A DNA stretch of 64,000 nt from Macrotrachela quadricornifera (taxonomy: Eukaryota > Rotifera > Eurotatoria > Philodinida > Philodinidae). Made by a program: the position numbers and the translations under genes. Position 1 is the first letter of the stretch. Each line of letters starts with the position of its first letter. The stretch is taken from NCBI GenBank assembly GCA_022393335.1, contig JAJEKB010001426.1:1015752-1079751 (forward strand), in the 5' to 3' direction. This document shows, in pieces, positions 21,776 through 33,121 of this stretch. The notes beneath the pieces were generated by a model, which was not told the origin of the DNA, did no database searches, and saw only the letters and a list, made by a program, of their open reading frames with translations.

Positions 21776-23941
21776 ATAGTATCATAGTAAAAGAAAAAGA
21801 CTTTCCAAATTCTAAAGTTGTGACTAATGTACTTTTGTATAGGAAAAAACCTATTGTCTTATAAATGATTTAGTAATAGTTAAAAATTCTTCTATAAATT
21901 ATCAGTGATATAACTGATAGTAATCAAGATACTTCACGCACGAACCATAACAAAGAACTTATTCTTCATGTTAAAAAGTATTACATTTAGATATAACTAC
22001 CCTGAAACGAATCAAAAAAACAAGAAGCAAACAATATTATTTATATATTTTCTTGTTACAAAATATATAGATATCATCTTAGATAGCTTATGAAAGAACT
22101 GTCTCAAATGATCCTAATAGCTTATTGCTACAGAGACACTGCATTTTAAAGGGCACTTTTTACCTCAATCTCGTGGTTTCTCTTAGGAATATTAGAAAAA
22201 GTAGTTTTCGAATTTTGACTTAAAACTTTCCACAGAAACAGATTTTAAACAGAATACTTTATTGTCAAAGTTTTAAATATTTCCATTGTTCCTATCCTAA
22301 CATTTGTATTTCTAAAATTTAATGTCGAAATTTTTTTCGAACAAAAATGTCTCTAATAAATAATTTAACCAAAACTAATGTCATATAGGAATCTTTGTGT
22401 CTCCAAATATCAGAAAATCATCATGGTCTCTTAAGGAGCTAACCGTTCGCAAAGAGTTAAACAAAGAGCATTAAAAAAAAGAATATTGAGACAGATACAT
22501 TCCATAATTTTAGTAATGTAACTTCTAACAGTATTTTCTAGAAGAAAAAAGAGTACAATCATTTCATCTTGAAAGTCTATATATGAATATGAAAAACTCT
22601 AACTAATTTAAATAAAAAAATTCATATCTAAAACAATACTAATATATATATACTTAGTCTTCTCGGTATTTATATTTCTTGCTTGACATATGTGAAAAGT
22701 GAGATTTTATTAGTAGTACCCATTACAAATAAGTGTGCAGAAGAGATGCATGTAGCGATAAGACTTGTTGTTGTCAATATTAGAAGAAGCTGAATAAATA
22801 GAACAAGCAAGTCTAGTTATCTTTTATTTCATGATAAAGTAAGGTATGTATCACTCGAACATTTTATTCAAAATGACGCTTTATGATAGAATTGTGTGTA
22901 TCGGAGATATCGATTTTGAGTTCATTCCTAGGATCTCGTAATCTGATGTGTATTAACGTTACTGATAATCAGAAGCTGCCTAGAAACCCACAGTACTTTG
23001 CCATAAAACAGAAGACACAGTACAGGAAATGTTACTGATAAGAACAGATATTTCAGAGATATCTGTAGTTTTCTATTTTATTCATCTAATTCTTGTCATA
23101 AAAATTTTATTTTTACATTTTAGAGTAAAGATTAGCTCGAAAATTAAAAGAGTATTTAGTGGTATTTTATGAGTAATTCGATTTGTTCTTATTATGAACA
23201 ATGTTCCTAATAGAAACAGATTATTTAAAATACATAGAAAATATATTTGTGTTTAAGAACTGACCTGGTAATATCATTAAAATTAAAGATTTTCATTTCA
23301 ATAATTGAAATATAGTATCTTCTGATGAAATAAATTTTAAAAAAACCGTTGTTTTTAATCTATTTTAACCAGTTTTTTTAACAAAAATAACAATTATAAA
23401 CAACTAAACATCAGAAAATTGATTATAATAAACTCAAATTAGCTTGATGTCGATTTTAATTATCTGTTTTTGCTTTTATTCTAATCTGTGACACATTATA
23501 TATCATTGCGATCTTGAAATCAAACAAAGTTTATTATCAACTTACCTATTTATCGATACTTCTCTTGAATGACTCTAACTGTTCTTGGTATGTGCATTCC
23601 ATTTACTGTTTATTATCGTCAATAGTCATAGCAAAGCAATTATAAGGTCGCGTTCCTATCTCAAAATTCAACTATTCGTAAAGACGAAAAGTTTCATGCA
23701 AAATGCACTGTCTAGATACTTTTTTCTATCTATACGGCTCTATTTCTTTGTAATCTACTTAAAAAAGATAAATTTCAGATTACTATGAAAAATAATGATC
23801 AATATCGTTTATGTAGACGAGTTAGTTTCTTCAATCTTCTAGAGAGTCAAATTAAAGAATACTAAAAAATATATTTCTCTAAATAATTCGATCAAAACAC
23901 GATATATAAGTTTTTTATAAAATATTGTTTCTTCCACTAGT
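21776..23941. other. Intergenic, nothing recognised
   Basis: 2.2 kb without a supportable gene, element end or RNA. A 67-codon plus-strand frame (23585-23788) has no domain and is treated as chance. Confidence 0.45.
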
Positions 23942-25494
23942 ATGGCTACTGCTGCTCTACGAAATGATGATTCTTATACAGACATCGATGATAAACATCT
24001 TGAAGTATTCTGTCTTATTTGGCTTGATACAAATGCAAATATTAAAGAAACTCGAAATACAGAACAGAAACTACGTTCTATTATTAATTACCTAAAGAAA
24101 TTTGAAGATATAAAACAATGTCAACAATATATTGAACAAAGTTTACAAAAAGATCGATTAATTCTTATTGTTAGTGGTCGATTAGGACAAGATTTAGTTC
24201 CATCTATTCATAAACTTCGACAAGTTATATCAATTTATATCTATTGTATGGATAAGAAAAGTCATGAGCAATGGGCTTTAAAATTTTCAAAAGTAAAATT
24301 ATTTCGAAAAATTTCATTTTTTTTTTATTTTTCTATTTATAGGTAAAAGCTGTTGTTACTGATCTTAATGAACTTGTTTTACGAATTAAAGAAGATCATA
24401 AAATTCAAAAAAAAATTGAGGAACCATTATCAATTAATATTTTTACAACAAAAGGTAAATCAACAATGGAAGTAAATGGACAATTTGTTTTTTCTCAAGT
24501 TCTTATCGATTGTCTTTTACGATTAAAATCTACTGAAACAGATAAAACTGAACTTATTAATTATTTTAAAACACAATATCAAGAAAATTCTATTGAATTA
24601 GATAATATTCATGAATTTCAAAAAGATTATGCACCTAATAAAGTCTTATGGTGGTATACAAGAGAAACATTCTTTTATAAAACTCTTAATGCTGCTTTAC
24701 GTACACAAGATGTTCATATGATATATTTATTTCGTACATTTATTTCTGATATTCAACGACAATTAAGTCATTATCAATCTAAGAATATATTAAAAGTTTA
24801 TCGAAGTCAAATGATAACAAATAGTGAAATTTTGACTTTAATGCAAAGTACTGATCAATTTATTTCTATTAATTCATTTTTTTCTACAAGTACTAATTAT
24901 ATGAAAGCACTTTCATTTCTTGATTTTTCAAATACTTCAAATGGTTTAGAACGTGTATTATTTGAAATTGATGCTGATCCAAAAATGGCTACTACAAAAT
25001 CATTTGCTGATATTAGTGAACATAGTGATTTTCCAAATGAATCAGAAGTATTATTTATGATTGGTTCGATTTTTCATCTTAAAAGTGTTAATCATAATGA
25101 TAATCAAATTTGGAATATTAAAATGAGTTTATGTAATGATGGTGAACATCGTTTAAAAGAAGTTCTTATATATATGAAACAACAAATTGGAAATGGAGAA
25201 ACAAATCTTCGAATACTTGGAAAGATCTTATTAGATATGGGAAAATTTGATTTAGCTGAAAAATATTTTTTTCGTTTGTTGAAACAACTTCCATCAAATG
25301 ATCCTTTGCTTGGGGATTTGTATGAAGATTTAGGTAAACTTGCATCACAAACAGGTGACTATGATATGAGTGTTCAATGGCATCAAAAATCACTTGAATT
25401 TAAAAATAAAAAACAATCAACTGACAAATCAAATACTAATGAGACAAATAATTCTCCAGGTAAGCTCATTAATAAGCAAGTCATCTCACGCTAA
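23942..25494 (+). CDS. Mono-ADP-ribosyltransferase with TPR repeats
   Basis: Two exons (23942-24292, 24343-25494; 50-nt intron, GTAAAA...TTTATAG) give 500 residues. Residues 1-150 form a bdelloid-typical N-terminal domain (CLIWLDTNANIKE, EQKLRSIINYLKKF, SGRLGQDLVPSIHKLRQVISIYIYC). The ART domain (about 155-365) has the arginine-type R-S-E triad: R271 in VYRSQ, the STS strand in FFSTSTN near 298-300, and an E-x-E pair (E350, E352) in NESEVLF. Such enzymes transfer ADP-ribose from NAD to target proteins, often on arginine. The C-terminus has about two TPR units (TNLRILGKILLDMGKFDLAE; LGDLYEDLGKLASQTGDYD), likely a partner-binding platform. No signal peptide is seen, so it is probably cytosolic. 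A splice acceptor (TTCCACTAG) ends 1 nt before the start codon. CCAG|GTAAGC at about 25459 could allow an alternative 3' end. Confidence 0.87.
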
Positions 25495-26335
25495 TCTTTA
25501 GAAATATAATTTTTTACTTTGATATTTTCGAAAAATTCTTCAACGAATGACACTGTCATGGTATGGATAGTAGTACGAACTCATCCATACTACTCGAGAT
25601 TTGAAAAAAAATTTTTCCGCATAAAATAAAGAACTATTTCAATTTTTCTAGCGTTGAAAACAATGTAAAATATAAATCTGAGTTATTTGCAACGTAACCG
25701 AATCAGTAAGAGAGATATAACTAAGGTCGAGCTTGCTCTGTCTTTTCATAAAGTAAATGAAAAATTCTACTAACCTTTCTATCAAGATATGTCCTGAGTT
25801 TTAAAGACGAGCCTAAGCATTTTCGAAAATAGTATACCTTCTCGACTATAATATAATGGTCAGATAGTCCGGCTTTTCCTCTATCGATCTATACAAGGAT
25901 GAATTCTTAAATAGACAACTCTATATCAATCTGAATGGACAAGAAAAGAAAGTAAGAGGATTATAATGAAACGCAATGTTAGGAACAACTCGTTATTCTA
26001 TATCGGTATATCATATTGTGATTTATGTTTGGGAAATGGGATTTCGGTTTTCCATTCTTGGAAACGGAATATAAAAGTGACATCCCTATTCGACAGTACA
26101 TCTGCACTTGGTAGATGATCCATCTACTCTGTAAAAAATAGTTTCTAGGTAGAACTTTTTAGTTTTGACTTAAATTCAAAAGAAAGGATAAAATCTTTAT
26201 TGTTAGTCTATGATACCTTTATCTTTTTAGAAAATAAAGACGATGGTTCCTTCTTCAGCAAAATTATCCAAATAGTTTGTTATATTCTTTTTCTTTTTGT
26301 AGCGTATGTACACATACTATTATTTCTGTTTCTAG
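25495..26335. other. Intergenic or intronic gap
   Basis: No coding sequence recognised. It lies between the ART-TPR gene and the exon at 26336; whether it is an intron of one transcription unit cannot be decided, because the simplest splice between them breaks the frame. Confidence 0.4.
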
Positions 26336-27230
26336 TTTTCACCAAGCACACCAAATCCGAAAGGTAAGAACATAAAAATCTTTGTATGTTCATACTACTT
26401 TTTTTCGAGAAAATAAAATTATTTTAGAAAAAATTAACATAAGTTATAATGAAGAAACATTTAAACCAATTAAGAACAAAATTTTACAAGTTTTGGCTTT
26501 GAATAATAAGGATAATGAGAAAAATAGAGATAAAATTCTAAATGATTTATTAGAAAATGGTTGGCAATCATTGATAAAATATCAAGAAAATATTAATCCA
26601 AAAATTTATAATGAACAAATAAATAATAATAATAATAGTGAATTAATAAAATCAATAAAAGAATATTTTGAACTAAAATGGAAAACACAATATAGTTTAT
26701 CAAATCAATGGTTTTATTTATTTCTTGAACAGTATAAAAATGAAAAAAATCCTCAATGGTATGAACATGTTTTAACTCGTACAGCTCAATATGGAAATAA
26801 ATATATGAAAAATTGTCCAATATTATCAGTTGTTTTACAAATATTATTTGACGGAATTGATGATAAATGTTTAAAAGAAGCAAATATCTTTAATAATCTA
26901 TGGCTTTCAATTACACATGATGGTTTAAAATCCATTGAAAAATATTCAGATTATATTGGTCCAAAAATAATGGATGAACAAATGAATAAAAATCAATCAG
27001 TATTATTTCAAACATTATGTGAATATTATCGTCAAAGTTTATTTCAACTATTAAAACAAAGTAATATTTCAAATATACAAAATTTATATGATTTAGTATT
27101 AAATGATGTTGTTCAACATGGTTGGATAAATGGTATTAAACTAATTGAGAGTGAAATACCACCTATCAAATTTAATTTATTACTAAAAAATATTGATTTA
27201 TTTTTAAAACAACGACAAAGTAATTATTAA
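26336..27230 (+). CDS. Unrecognised helical-repeat protein (3' exons)
   Basis: The main exon is 26428-27230, opened by an ATTTTAG acceptor. It is preceded by a 28-nt exon (26336-26363, TTTCTAG acceptor, GTAAGA donor) that reads in frame with it as FSPSTPNPK|EKINIS. The protein is about 275 residues, rich in Asn, Lys and Ile, with no signal peptide or TM segment. It contains an internal repeat: GWQSLIKYQENINPKIYNEQI is echoed by GLKSIEKYSDYIGPKIMDEQM, and a weaker third copy starts GWINGIKLIESEIPP. This suggests three all-helical modules of roughly 100 residues. I do not recognise the family. The 5' end is not resolved: it may have its own upstream exon or belong to an alternative transcript of the ART gene. 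Confidence 0.55.
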
Positions 27231-27373
27231 AATTGAAATTTATTTTCTTTATTAAACTCTATTTTGAATCAATATCGATGAAACTTATGTTTTATTCATA
27301 AGTAGATCGCAATGAGACTAGCAATAATCTAAAATTGTCCGAACTCTTAGTAACATTTCAGAACAAAATCGTA

Positions 27374-27408
27374 CTTGTGAATATAAATCTTAAATTTATA
27401 TTCACAAG
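27374..27408. other. Perfect hairpin, 15-bp stem
   Basis: CTTGTGAATATAAAT is followed after five bases (CTTAA) by its exact complement. It lies 143 bp past the stop codon of the upstream gene and could be a 3'-end structure or a mini-inverted repeat. No function can be assigned. Confidence 0.6.
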
Positions 27409-27581
27409 AAGATCTCAATTACATCTTATTCATTGCGTATAAAGAAAATTTTTGATGATCAATATCTTCTTAAACTGATAAGAGTTTAATGATCGGTTAC
27501 AATTCATAACGAGAAGTAAAATCAACACGGATCATTACATATAATTAATCATAGATAAATCACTTTTTTTTGTACAGTATA

Positions 27582-28273
27582 CAGGGTTGGAAATAATATT
27601 TTATCGGGAGGGTACCGCTAAAATTTTAAGTAAGAGATATAATGGATTTTATATGAAATGAAAGCTTGTCAAAAGTGGGGTTTATTGATACTAAATAGTA
27701 AGGATTATGAAAATTTTTTAATATCGAATTTAAGAAACTTTCAGAAATTTGATACTTTTTCCATGGTGAAAAACTAAAGTGCCAGTAGTTCAAAAATGAA
27801 GTAACATGCTTTTCTTGGATATTTTTACATAGCTCGATAGAGCTCGTCGGGTTCTATAAAATTGTATAAAGGAAGACATTTTTAAACAGAGCTGTTGGAT
27901 TAAAAGTCACTCAAAGCTGTATAAAGAAGATACCAAAACTCCGCATTTTTTTGTACATTTTTTAGAATAAGTTCAGCGGTTCTCCATTAGTATCTTTATG
28001 TAAGATGTTTGAAAATTCAACTGTATTTCTTCCATATTAAAAATGTGCCTTTTTAAAATTGTTTAACGATTTTTCAAATAGTTTTTTAAATGTTTTATCA
28101 CAAAAAAAGTACCGAATTTCTGAAAGTTTCTTAAGTTCGATGTTAAAATATTCTCATAACCCTTACCATTTTTCACAAGTTTTCATTTGATATAAAATTC
28201 ATTATATCGTCTACTTAAAATTGCAACGGGACCCCCCATCACTTCCTTGGGCAAAATATTATTTCCAATCCTG
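27582..28273. mobile_element. Diverged inverted-repeat element (relative of 61085-61879)
   Basis: The left end CAGGGTTGGAAATAATATTTT is matched by the inverse of the right end CAGGATTGGAAATAATATTTT, with TA just outside both ends. The arms run inward with recognisable complementary blocks (ATGAAAGCTTGTCAAAA opposite a TTTTCACAAGTTTTCATTTGATA stretch). The same block order, including TAGAGCTCGTCG and the TACTAAATAGTAAGG stretch, occurs in the much better preserved palindrome at 61085-61879. It is non-coding and non-autonomous, and ends about 150 bp before the NHL gene start. Confidence 0.6.
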
Positions 28274-28424
28274 TAATAGTACCTTTTTTTTAGAAACTGA
28301 GAATTCTCTCTATTCTTCTTGGTAACACCAAACGGAGTGATAAACAACATCATAAAAGTTTTTGTTTTTGCACTCCTACTCTTTACAAACATTTCAAAAA
28401 AAAAATGAAAGATTCATTTTGATA

Positions 28425-29369
28425 ATGATATATATTCTCTTTCTCTTAGTTCCACTTCGTGCCAGTTTGATAGATATTCCTCCAAGTGCCAAATGGAATA
28501 AGGATGGTCAGACAATAGGTGGACAAAATCCAACGCTCTATGGGCCTCATGGTGTATATGTGGATGATGAACAAACAGTTTATGTTGCTGATTATGACAA
28601 TCATCGTATTGTAGCATGGCAATCGAATGAAACAGACGGACAAATAGTGGCGGGTGGACATGGAAAAGGAAATGGTGCTCATCAATTGAATTGGCCAACA
28701 GATGTGGTTGTGGACAAAGAGAGAGATAGCCTTATTATTTGTGATCGTGGGAATAAAAGAGTAGTTCGATGGCCTCGTCAAAATGGAACAAGTGGAGAAA
28801 CAATTATTTCGAATATATCTTGTTATGGTTTGACAATAGATGATAATGGATTTCTCTACGTTACTGACGATAGCAAGCATGAAGTAAGACGATATCAAAT
28901 GGGTGAATCACAAGGAATAGTAGTGGCTGGTGGAAATGGAGAAGGAAATCGTCTCGATCAGCTCCATGATCCCTACTACGTATTCGTCGATGAAGAACAT
29001 TCGGTATTTGTGTCTGAATTTTATAATCATCGTGTGATAAAATGGATAGAAGGTGCAAAAGAAGGTATTGTTGTTGCTGGTGGTCAAGGACAAGGAAAGA
29101 GTCTGACTCAGTTGAATAATCCTTACGGAGTTCTAGTTGATCAGTTGGGTACTGTTTATGTAGCTGATGCTGCTAATCATCGTATTGTACATTGGTCTAA
29201 AGGAGCACAACAAGGAGATGTTATTGTTGGTGGAAATAGTCAACGAGCAAAAGCAAATCAACTCAATTGGCCCATAGGATTGTCATTTGATCGACATGGC
29301 AATCTCTATGTTGTTGATAGTAATAACAGTCGATTACAACGATTTAACCTTGAAACACTATTTAATTAA
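28425..29369 (+). CDS. Secreted NHL-repeat beta-propeller protein 1
   Basis: A single-exon protein of 314 residues. I take the ATG at 28425 because it opens directly into a signal peptide (MIYILFLLVPLRASL); an earlier non-ATG extension is not needed. The rest forms six NHL blades, each ending in the (L/V)Y-V-x-D-x-x-N-x-R-(I/V) pattern: YVADYDNHRIVAW, IICDRGNKRVVRW, YVTDDSKHEVRRY, FVSEFYNHRVIKW, YVADAANHRIVHW, YVVDSNNSRLQRF. Blades are separated by GG-x-G-x-G turns (VVAGGNGEGN). Six NHL blades normally close into a propeller used for protein or glycan binding; no catalytic residue is evident. It is homologous to the gene at 33122-34311 and seems to be half of a duplicated unit. Confidence 0.88.
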   Translation: MIYILFLLVPLRASLIDIPPSAKWNKDGQTIGGQNPTLYGPHGVYVDDEQTVYVADYDNHRIVAWQSNETDGQIVAGGHGKGNGAHQLNWPTDVVVDKERDSLIICDRGNKRVVRWPRQNGTSGETIISNISCYGLTIDDNGFLYVTDDSKHEVRRYQMGESQGIVVAGGNGEGNRLDQLHDPYYVFVDEEHSVFVSEFYNHRVIKWIEGAKEGIVVAGGQGQGKSLTQLNNPYGVLVDQLGTVYVADAANHRIVHWSKGAQQGDVIVGGNSQRAKANQLNWPIGLSFDRHGNLYVVDSNNSRLQRFNLETLFN

Positions 29370-30079
29370 TGGGACGAATTGATAAATAAACTTTATTTAT
29401 TTTCAGTTATAGATTATTTTTTTGATGGATTTGTAATTTTAATTGAAAAGACATAAATAGATGAATATGAATCGAAATATTTCTATTTATGTGCGTGCGC
29501 GACCAAAGAGACCTTGGTTGTTGGGGTTACAAAGGCCAAAAGTGGCAAGACAATGTACGTACATAGATGCCTTCTCGTTGTCTTTATAGAACGAGAGCAG
29601 TATCCCTCCAGGCCGAATTAATGCAAAAAATATACATTAATTCGATACTAAAAAAGCTAAATACTAGAAAACTACTCATTCTCACATCCCTCAAAAAGAG
29701 TTTAATTCTGAGTTGAAATAAATATACTACTCTTGCTGTTTCAAAAAAGTAAACAGTTTTCTTTCATATTTAACTTGTTTTTGACTGTTAATTAAATGAG
29801 TATTACGTTTGGAACCGTACCTTCCTAATTGCAAGCAAAAATTAACCCAATTAGTGGAAAATGACCGCTTTTTAGAATGACAAAAATTCAATTATTTCAT
29901 CCTGTATTGTATTTCCAAAACACCGGTCATTCTTTCAGTGAAGAAACAATCGACAAATATAAAACTATAATAATATGGAGTTATTTATGCTACTACTATA
30001 TAAACAAAAATATTACTTATCATCGCTACTATCTTTCGCATCTTTTAAAACATGCATATGTCGATGAGAAATAATACTT
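29370..30079. other. Intergenic, nothing recognised
   Basis: No supported feature. A 65-codon plus-strand frame at 29877-30074 has no domain. Confidence 0.45.
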
Positions 30080-30830
30080 CGTAAGACTTTTTTGATAAGT
30101 ATCGAAATCTTGGTCTTGAAAATATTTTCTTTTTGCTAATTTAGGTTTTTCATCATTACGTATATTTTGCGCTTTTTTGATCTTGTTGTACGCTTTTGAG
30201 CTTGTTCTTGTTGGATTATAATTAATTTTTCCGATGATTTAATTTTATTCTACCATATGCAACGCTTTGGATGTGTACGAACACGTGCATAATTGTTTAA
30301 TACATAATCCATGAATTTGTCAAATTTTGAATTAACATTATCTAAAGCATCAATTATTTGTCTCATCAAATTTTTAATTTCATTTTGTGGTACTAATGGT
30401 AAACTTGTAACATTAGCTATTTGTCTTCTAATATTTTCATCTTTTGATCATCTAATTGAACCATATTTCTTAACTTCTTTCGTGTATTTTACGCATAATG
30501 GAAATGGCAGGCCCATACACTTGTACTCGGAAATACTTCATTAATCGCATTAAATGCAGATTGCTCAAAATCAGTTAATATCGAAGTATGTTATAAAGCA
30601 ATGTTCTCTTTTGTTGCATATTGAACTGATGATTGATATTAATTTATATAAATTTCTTGAGATTTCTCCTGGCAGTCCCAGGCATGTGAATAATATGCTT
30701 GACTAAAGAATGCTGGTGATGTACGAAATATTTCATCAGCATTCCAATGTTGATTTTTACTTAAAGTTTTTAATGCTATTTCAGATGCAAATGCAAGAAT
30801 TTTTGTGATATTGTTAAATTATAAAATATA
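30080..30830 (-). pseudogene. MULE-type transposase remnant
   Basis: On the minus strand, fragments in changing frames and with stops follow the order of a MULE transposase: an N-terminal piece ALKTLSKNQHWNADEIFRTS with PAFFSQAYYSHAW (the first catalytic region, normally an F-x-x-D-G-T-F type strand), then LTDFEQSAFNAINEVFPSTS with CHFHYA (the D-F-E and F-H block), then basic C-terminal sequence near HPKRCIW. At least three stops and a lost central part make it inactive. It belongs to the Mutator-like superfamily. It lies between the two NHL gene units and may have arrived there after or during their duplication. Confidence 0.7.
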
Positions 30831-32219
30831 AATTTTTTATTAGTTTAAGTATACGACATATATTCAGAAATTATAATAGAACTGGCGAAGATACGTGGCG
30901 TTGTCCAGGAAAAAAGAATATTGCATGTTTGATATCTTACAGAGTGACAATGGAACGATCGTCTATAAGTTATCGTCCTTGTCTCTTGCAAAATGCTCTT
31001 ACAGTCAGAGGTACACAATTGCAATGTTACTCGCCTTCGAGCTCATCAGGCTTCCACTGCTGAATGGAATTCACGCCTTCTCATTCTGAATACGACTCAT
31101 CTCTTACATTTGTGGAATTTAGAGTGCTATCGGCTCGGCGACAGAAGAGTTACAGACCCCGGTATCGTTCCCTGCTTCAGTTATATTTCAGAGGTAACTT
31201 TGCCACTACCTTGAAATGGAATTGCCCTCTCTGCTGGGAGCTCGTTTTCATTTAGATGTTTCACTTGTAGTATTCCACATACTACCTTTCTGATATATTT
31301 GGACCATTTTCGCTTCACACTGGTACATGAGTGGAACCAACCTTTGTCAATCACGTTCTTAGCGATACATATTTTGGTCCCGCTTCAAACTCATTCGTAA
31401 TCCCACTCGTACTCTACTTCGACTTGGATCGGATTCCAGCTGTCGTTCTGTCTTTGTTCCTGTCGTATCCTACCATAGTTTAAGAGCCAGTTCTGATTAT
31501 ATCCTTTTGCCCGCCGTTCTTATTTCTCTCTAAGCCCTGACCCAATGCCATCCTCATTAGAAAAGTCTTTCGGTTGGAACTACTTTACCCCATCCTATCC
31601 CGAATTATTTCTTAATGTCATCACCAGAGACTTGAACGATAGAATTTTAATGACCATGAAAGAATGCTCAAGTCCAATCATTCACATAAATGATGATTCA
31701 AGCTCAAGCGTATTTTCTCCTACATTCTAGATTCTTCTTTGGCCTATAGTAGAAGCCGTCGGTCTCAGCTATTTTCGTTGTTGAATTATTGAGGAAACAG
31801 TGAAAAATGGACTTCTGAGTTCCTAAAATAAGACTATACCAAATGTTATAGAGCGAGAAGGATTCCTTGATCTTTCTCTAAGTGACAGTGTTCTCTGAAG
31901 AATTTAACGGCGTTCGCTTACATGGTCAACAAATGCATAATGAAAGAACACACAGACATTCATCTATTAGGTGCATGAACAAACTAATGAATCATCAAGG
32001 CGATTGCATGTCAAATTCGAACTCAGGATCCTTAAAAATTCCTGATCATGTATGTTCTATGTACTCAGAAATGGCTAGCAGCGAGCCTCCAATCTACAAT
32101 TAGATACTGCAATCTAATTGGTCAGATACATGGTTTGACCTTCTGTAGGCTTTAGGTGAAACTTTTTCTGCTTAAAATTAGTCGTTGTCCTACTCCTGGG
32201 TACAAGAATGTTCTCTGTA
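30831..32219. other. Non-coding, origin unclear
   Basis: Noticeably less AT-rich than its surroundings between about 30890 and 31740. Several short plus-strand frames overlap and none has a convincing domain. A W-R-C-P-G-K-K segment near 30890 could be the edge of a FLYWCH-type zinc finger, which often accompanies MULE elements, but the evidence is too thin to call. Confidence 0.35.
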
Positions 32220-32305
32220 AAATTTGGTTGCCTTTGTTTCAATGCTACAAAAATGCATGAAGAATAGACAGGCAAACAAATTTTCTTCTTTATATATATA
32301 GAGAG
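32220..32305 (+). repeat. Tail of dispersed family with TATATATAGA end
   Basis: Ends in AGGCAAACAAATTTTCTT and CTTTATATATATAGAG, the same 3' signature as the copies ending at about 48689, 49107 and 49746. Only the 3' portion is recognisable here. Confidence 0.5.
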
Positions 32306-32510
32306 AGATATAGATTCTTTTAAGAGACGTGCTAGGAAACCATCGATACAACATTCAAGTGTTTATGTACGTTTAGTTGTGAAAAACTAATCAATTATTG
32401 TAACTCCATCAGTTGTCAAAGTAACGTTATTTATTGATCGTTATTTCTGAATTATATTTGCAAATATCTTAGTGGAAGTTAGTTTAGTCGTCATTATGAA
32501 GAGATGTATT

Positions 32511-32543
32511 GGAGAATTATATCTTCACAAGATATAATTCTCC
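32511..32543. other. Perfect hairpin, 15-bp stem, 3-nt loop
   Basis: GGAGAATTATATCTT, CAC, then the exact complement. It sits 5 bp before the decayed EGF/TM gene tail and may mark the break point that removed the rest of that gene; this is inference. Confidence 0.65.
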
Positions 32544-32547
32544 ACCA

Positions 32548-32724
32548 TTTGCTTATATTGCCATCCTTGCAATGATTCGCCTTGCGGCCTTTGTTATCAT
32601 CATGAATGCATTAAAATATTTCTTTGATATTGATCCAATAAGTAAAGGATCAAAAAGACCTAAAGAACGAAAACAATTGTAAAAGCGTCGACCATCTATT
32701 CCGATTCGATTTATTTATATTCAT
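32548..32724 (+). pseudogene. Truncated transmembrane tail of an EGF protein paralogue
   Basis: The frame reads a TM helix and cytoplasmic tail (FAYIAILAMIRL, FVIIMNALKYFFDIDP, a basic stretch, a TAA at 32680-32682, then RRPSIPIRFIYIH). It aligns along its length with the C-terminus of the EGF gene ending at 36626 (FASTAILVLLCVV, FVIIMDVLKYGFAIDP, RPVRVRFTYVH). The internal stop and the absence of any EGF domain upstream show that it is a remnant. Its place between NHL gene 1 and NHL gene 2 mirrors the intact EGF gene after NHL gene 2. Confidence 0.75.
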
Positions 32725-33121
32725 TTTTCAATAACACAGAAATGAAATTCTAATATTCAAGTGCCAAATGTTCAGAACAAAACATAATCAATTATTTTCT
32801 CTTGTTTTACAAAATTTTTTGAAGTTAACAACTTAAGTGGAGAAATGCGTAAATATTTGACAATAATATATCCTTTGAAAATCATAAAAAATAAGGCTGT
32901 CATTCGTATTGACATTTGTAGCTAGCTGAGAATTTGTTTTTCTCCGAATAAATATTAAATTTTATTATATTATTATAATAATAACGCTTCTGTTGAAACT
33001 ATAAAGTCTGAATTTACAGACACATTTACCGTTTGAATCAATTCTGTTTCTATGAATTGTTAAAAAGAAAGATAAAAAATAACGTTATTACTGCTAATTG
33101 TTATCGAAAGTGGATGTGAGT

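Noticed and set aside
23942..27230. ART-TPR gene continuing into the 26336 exons
   Set aside because: Donor phase 1 at about 25459 with the 28-nt exon leads to an early stop; kept as separate genes.
27374..27408. Rho-independent-type terminator
   Set aside because: A perfect hairpin, but bacterial terminators do not apply in this eukaryotic context; recorded only as a hairpin.
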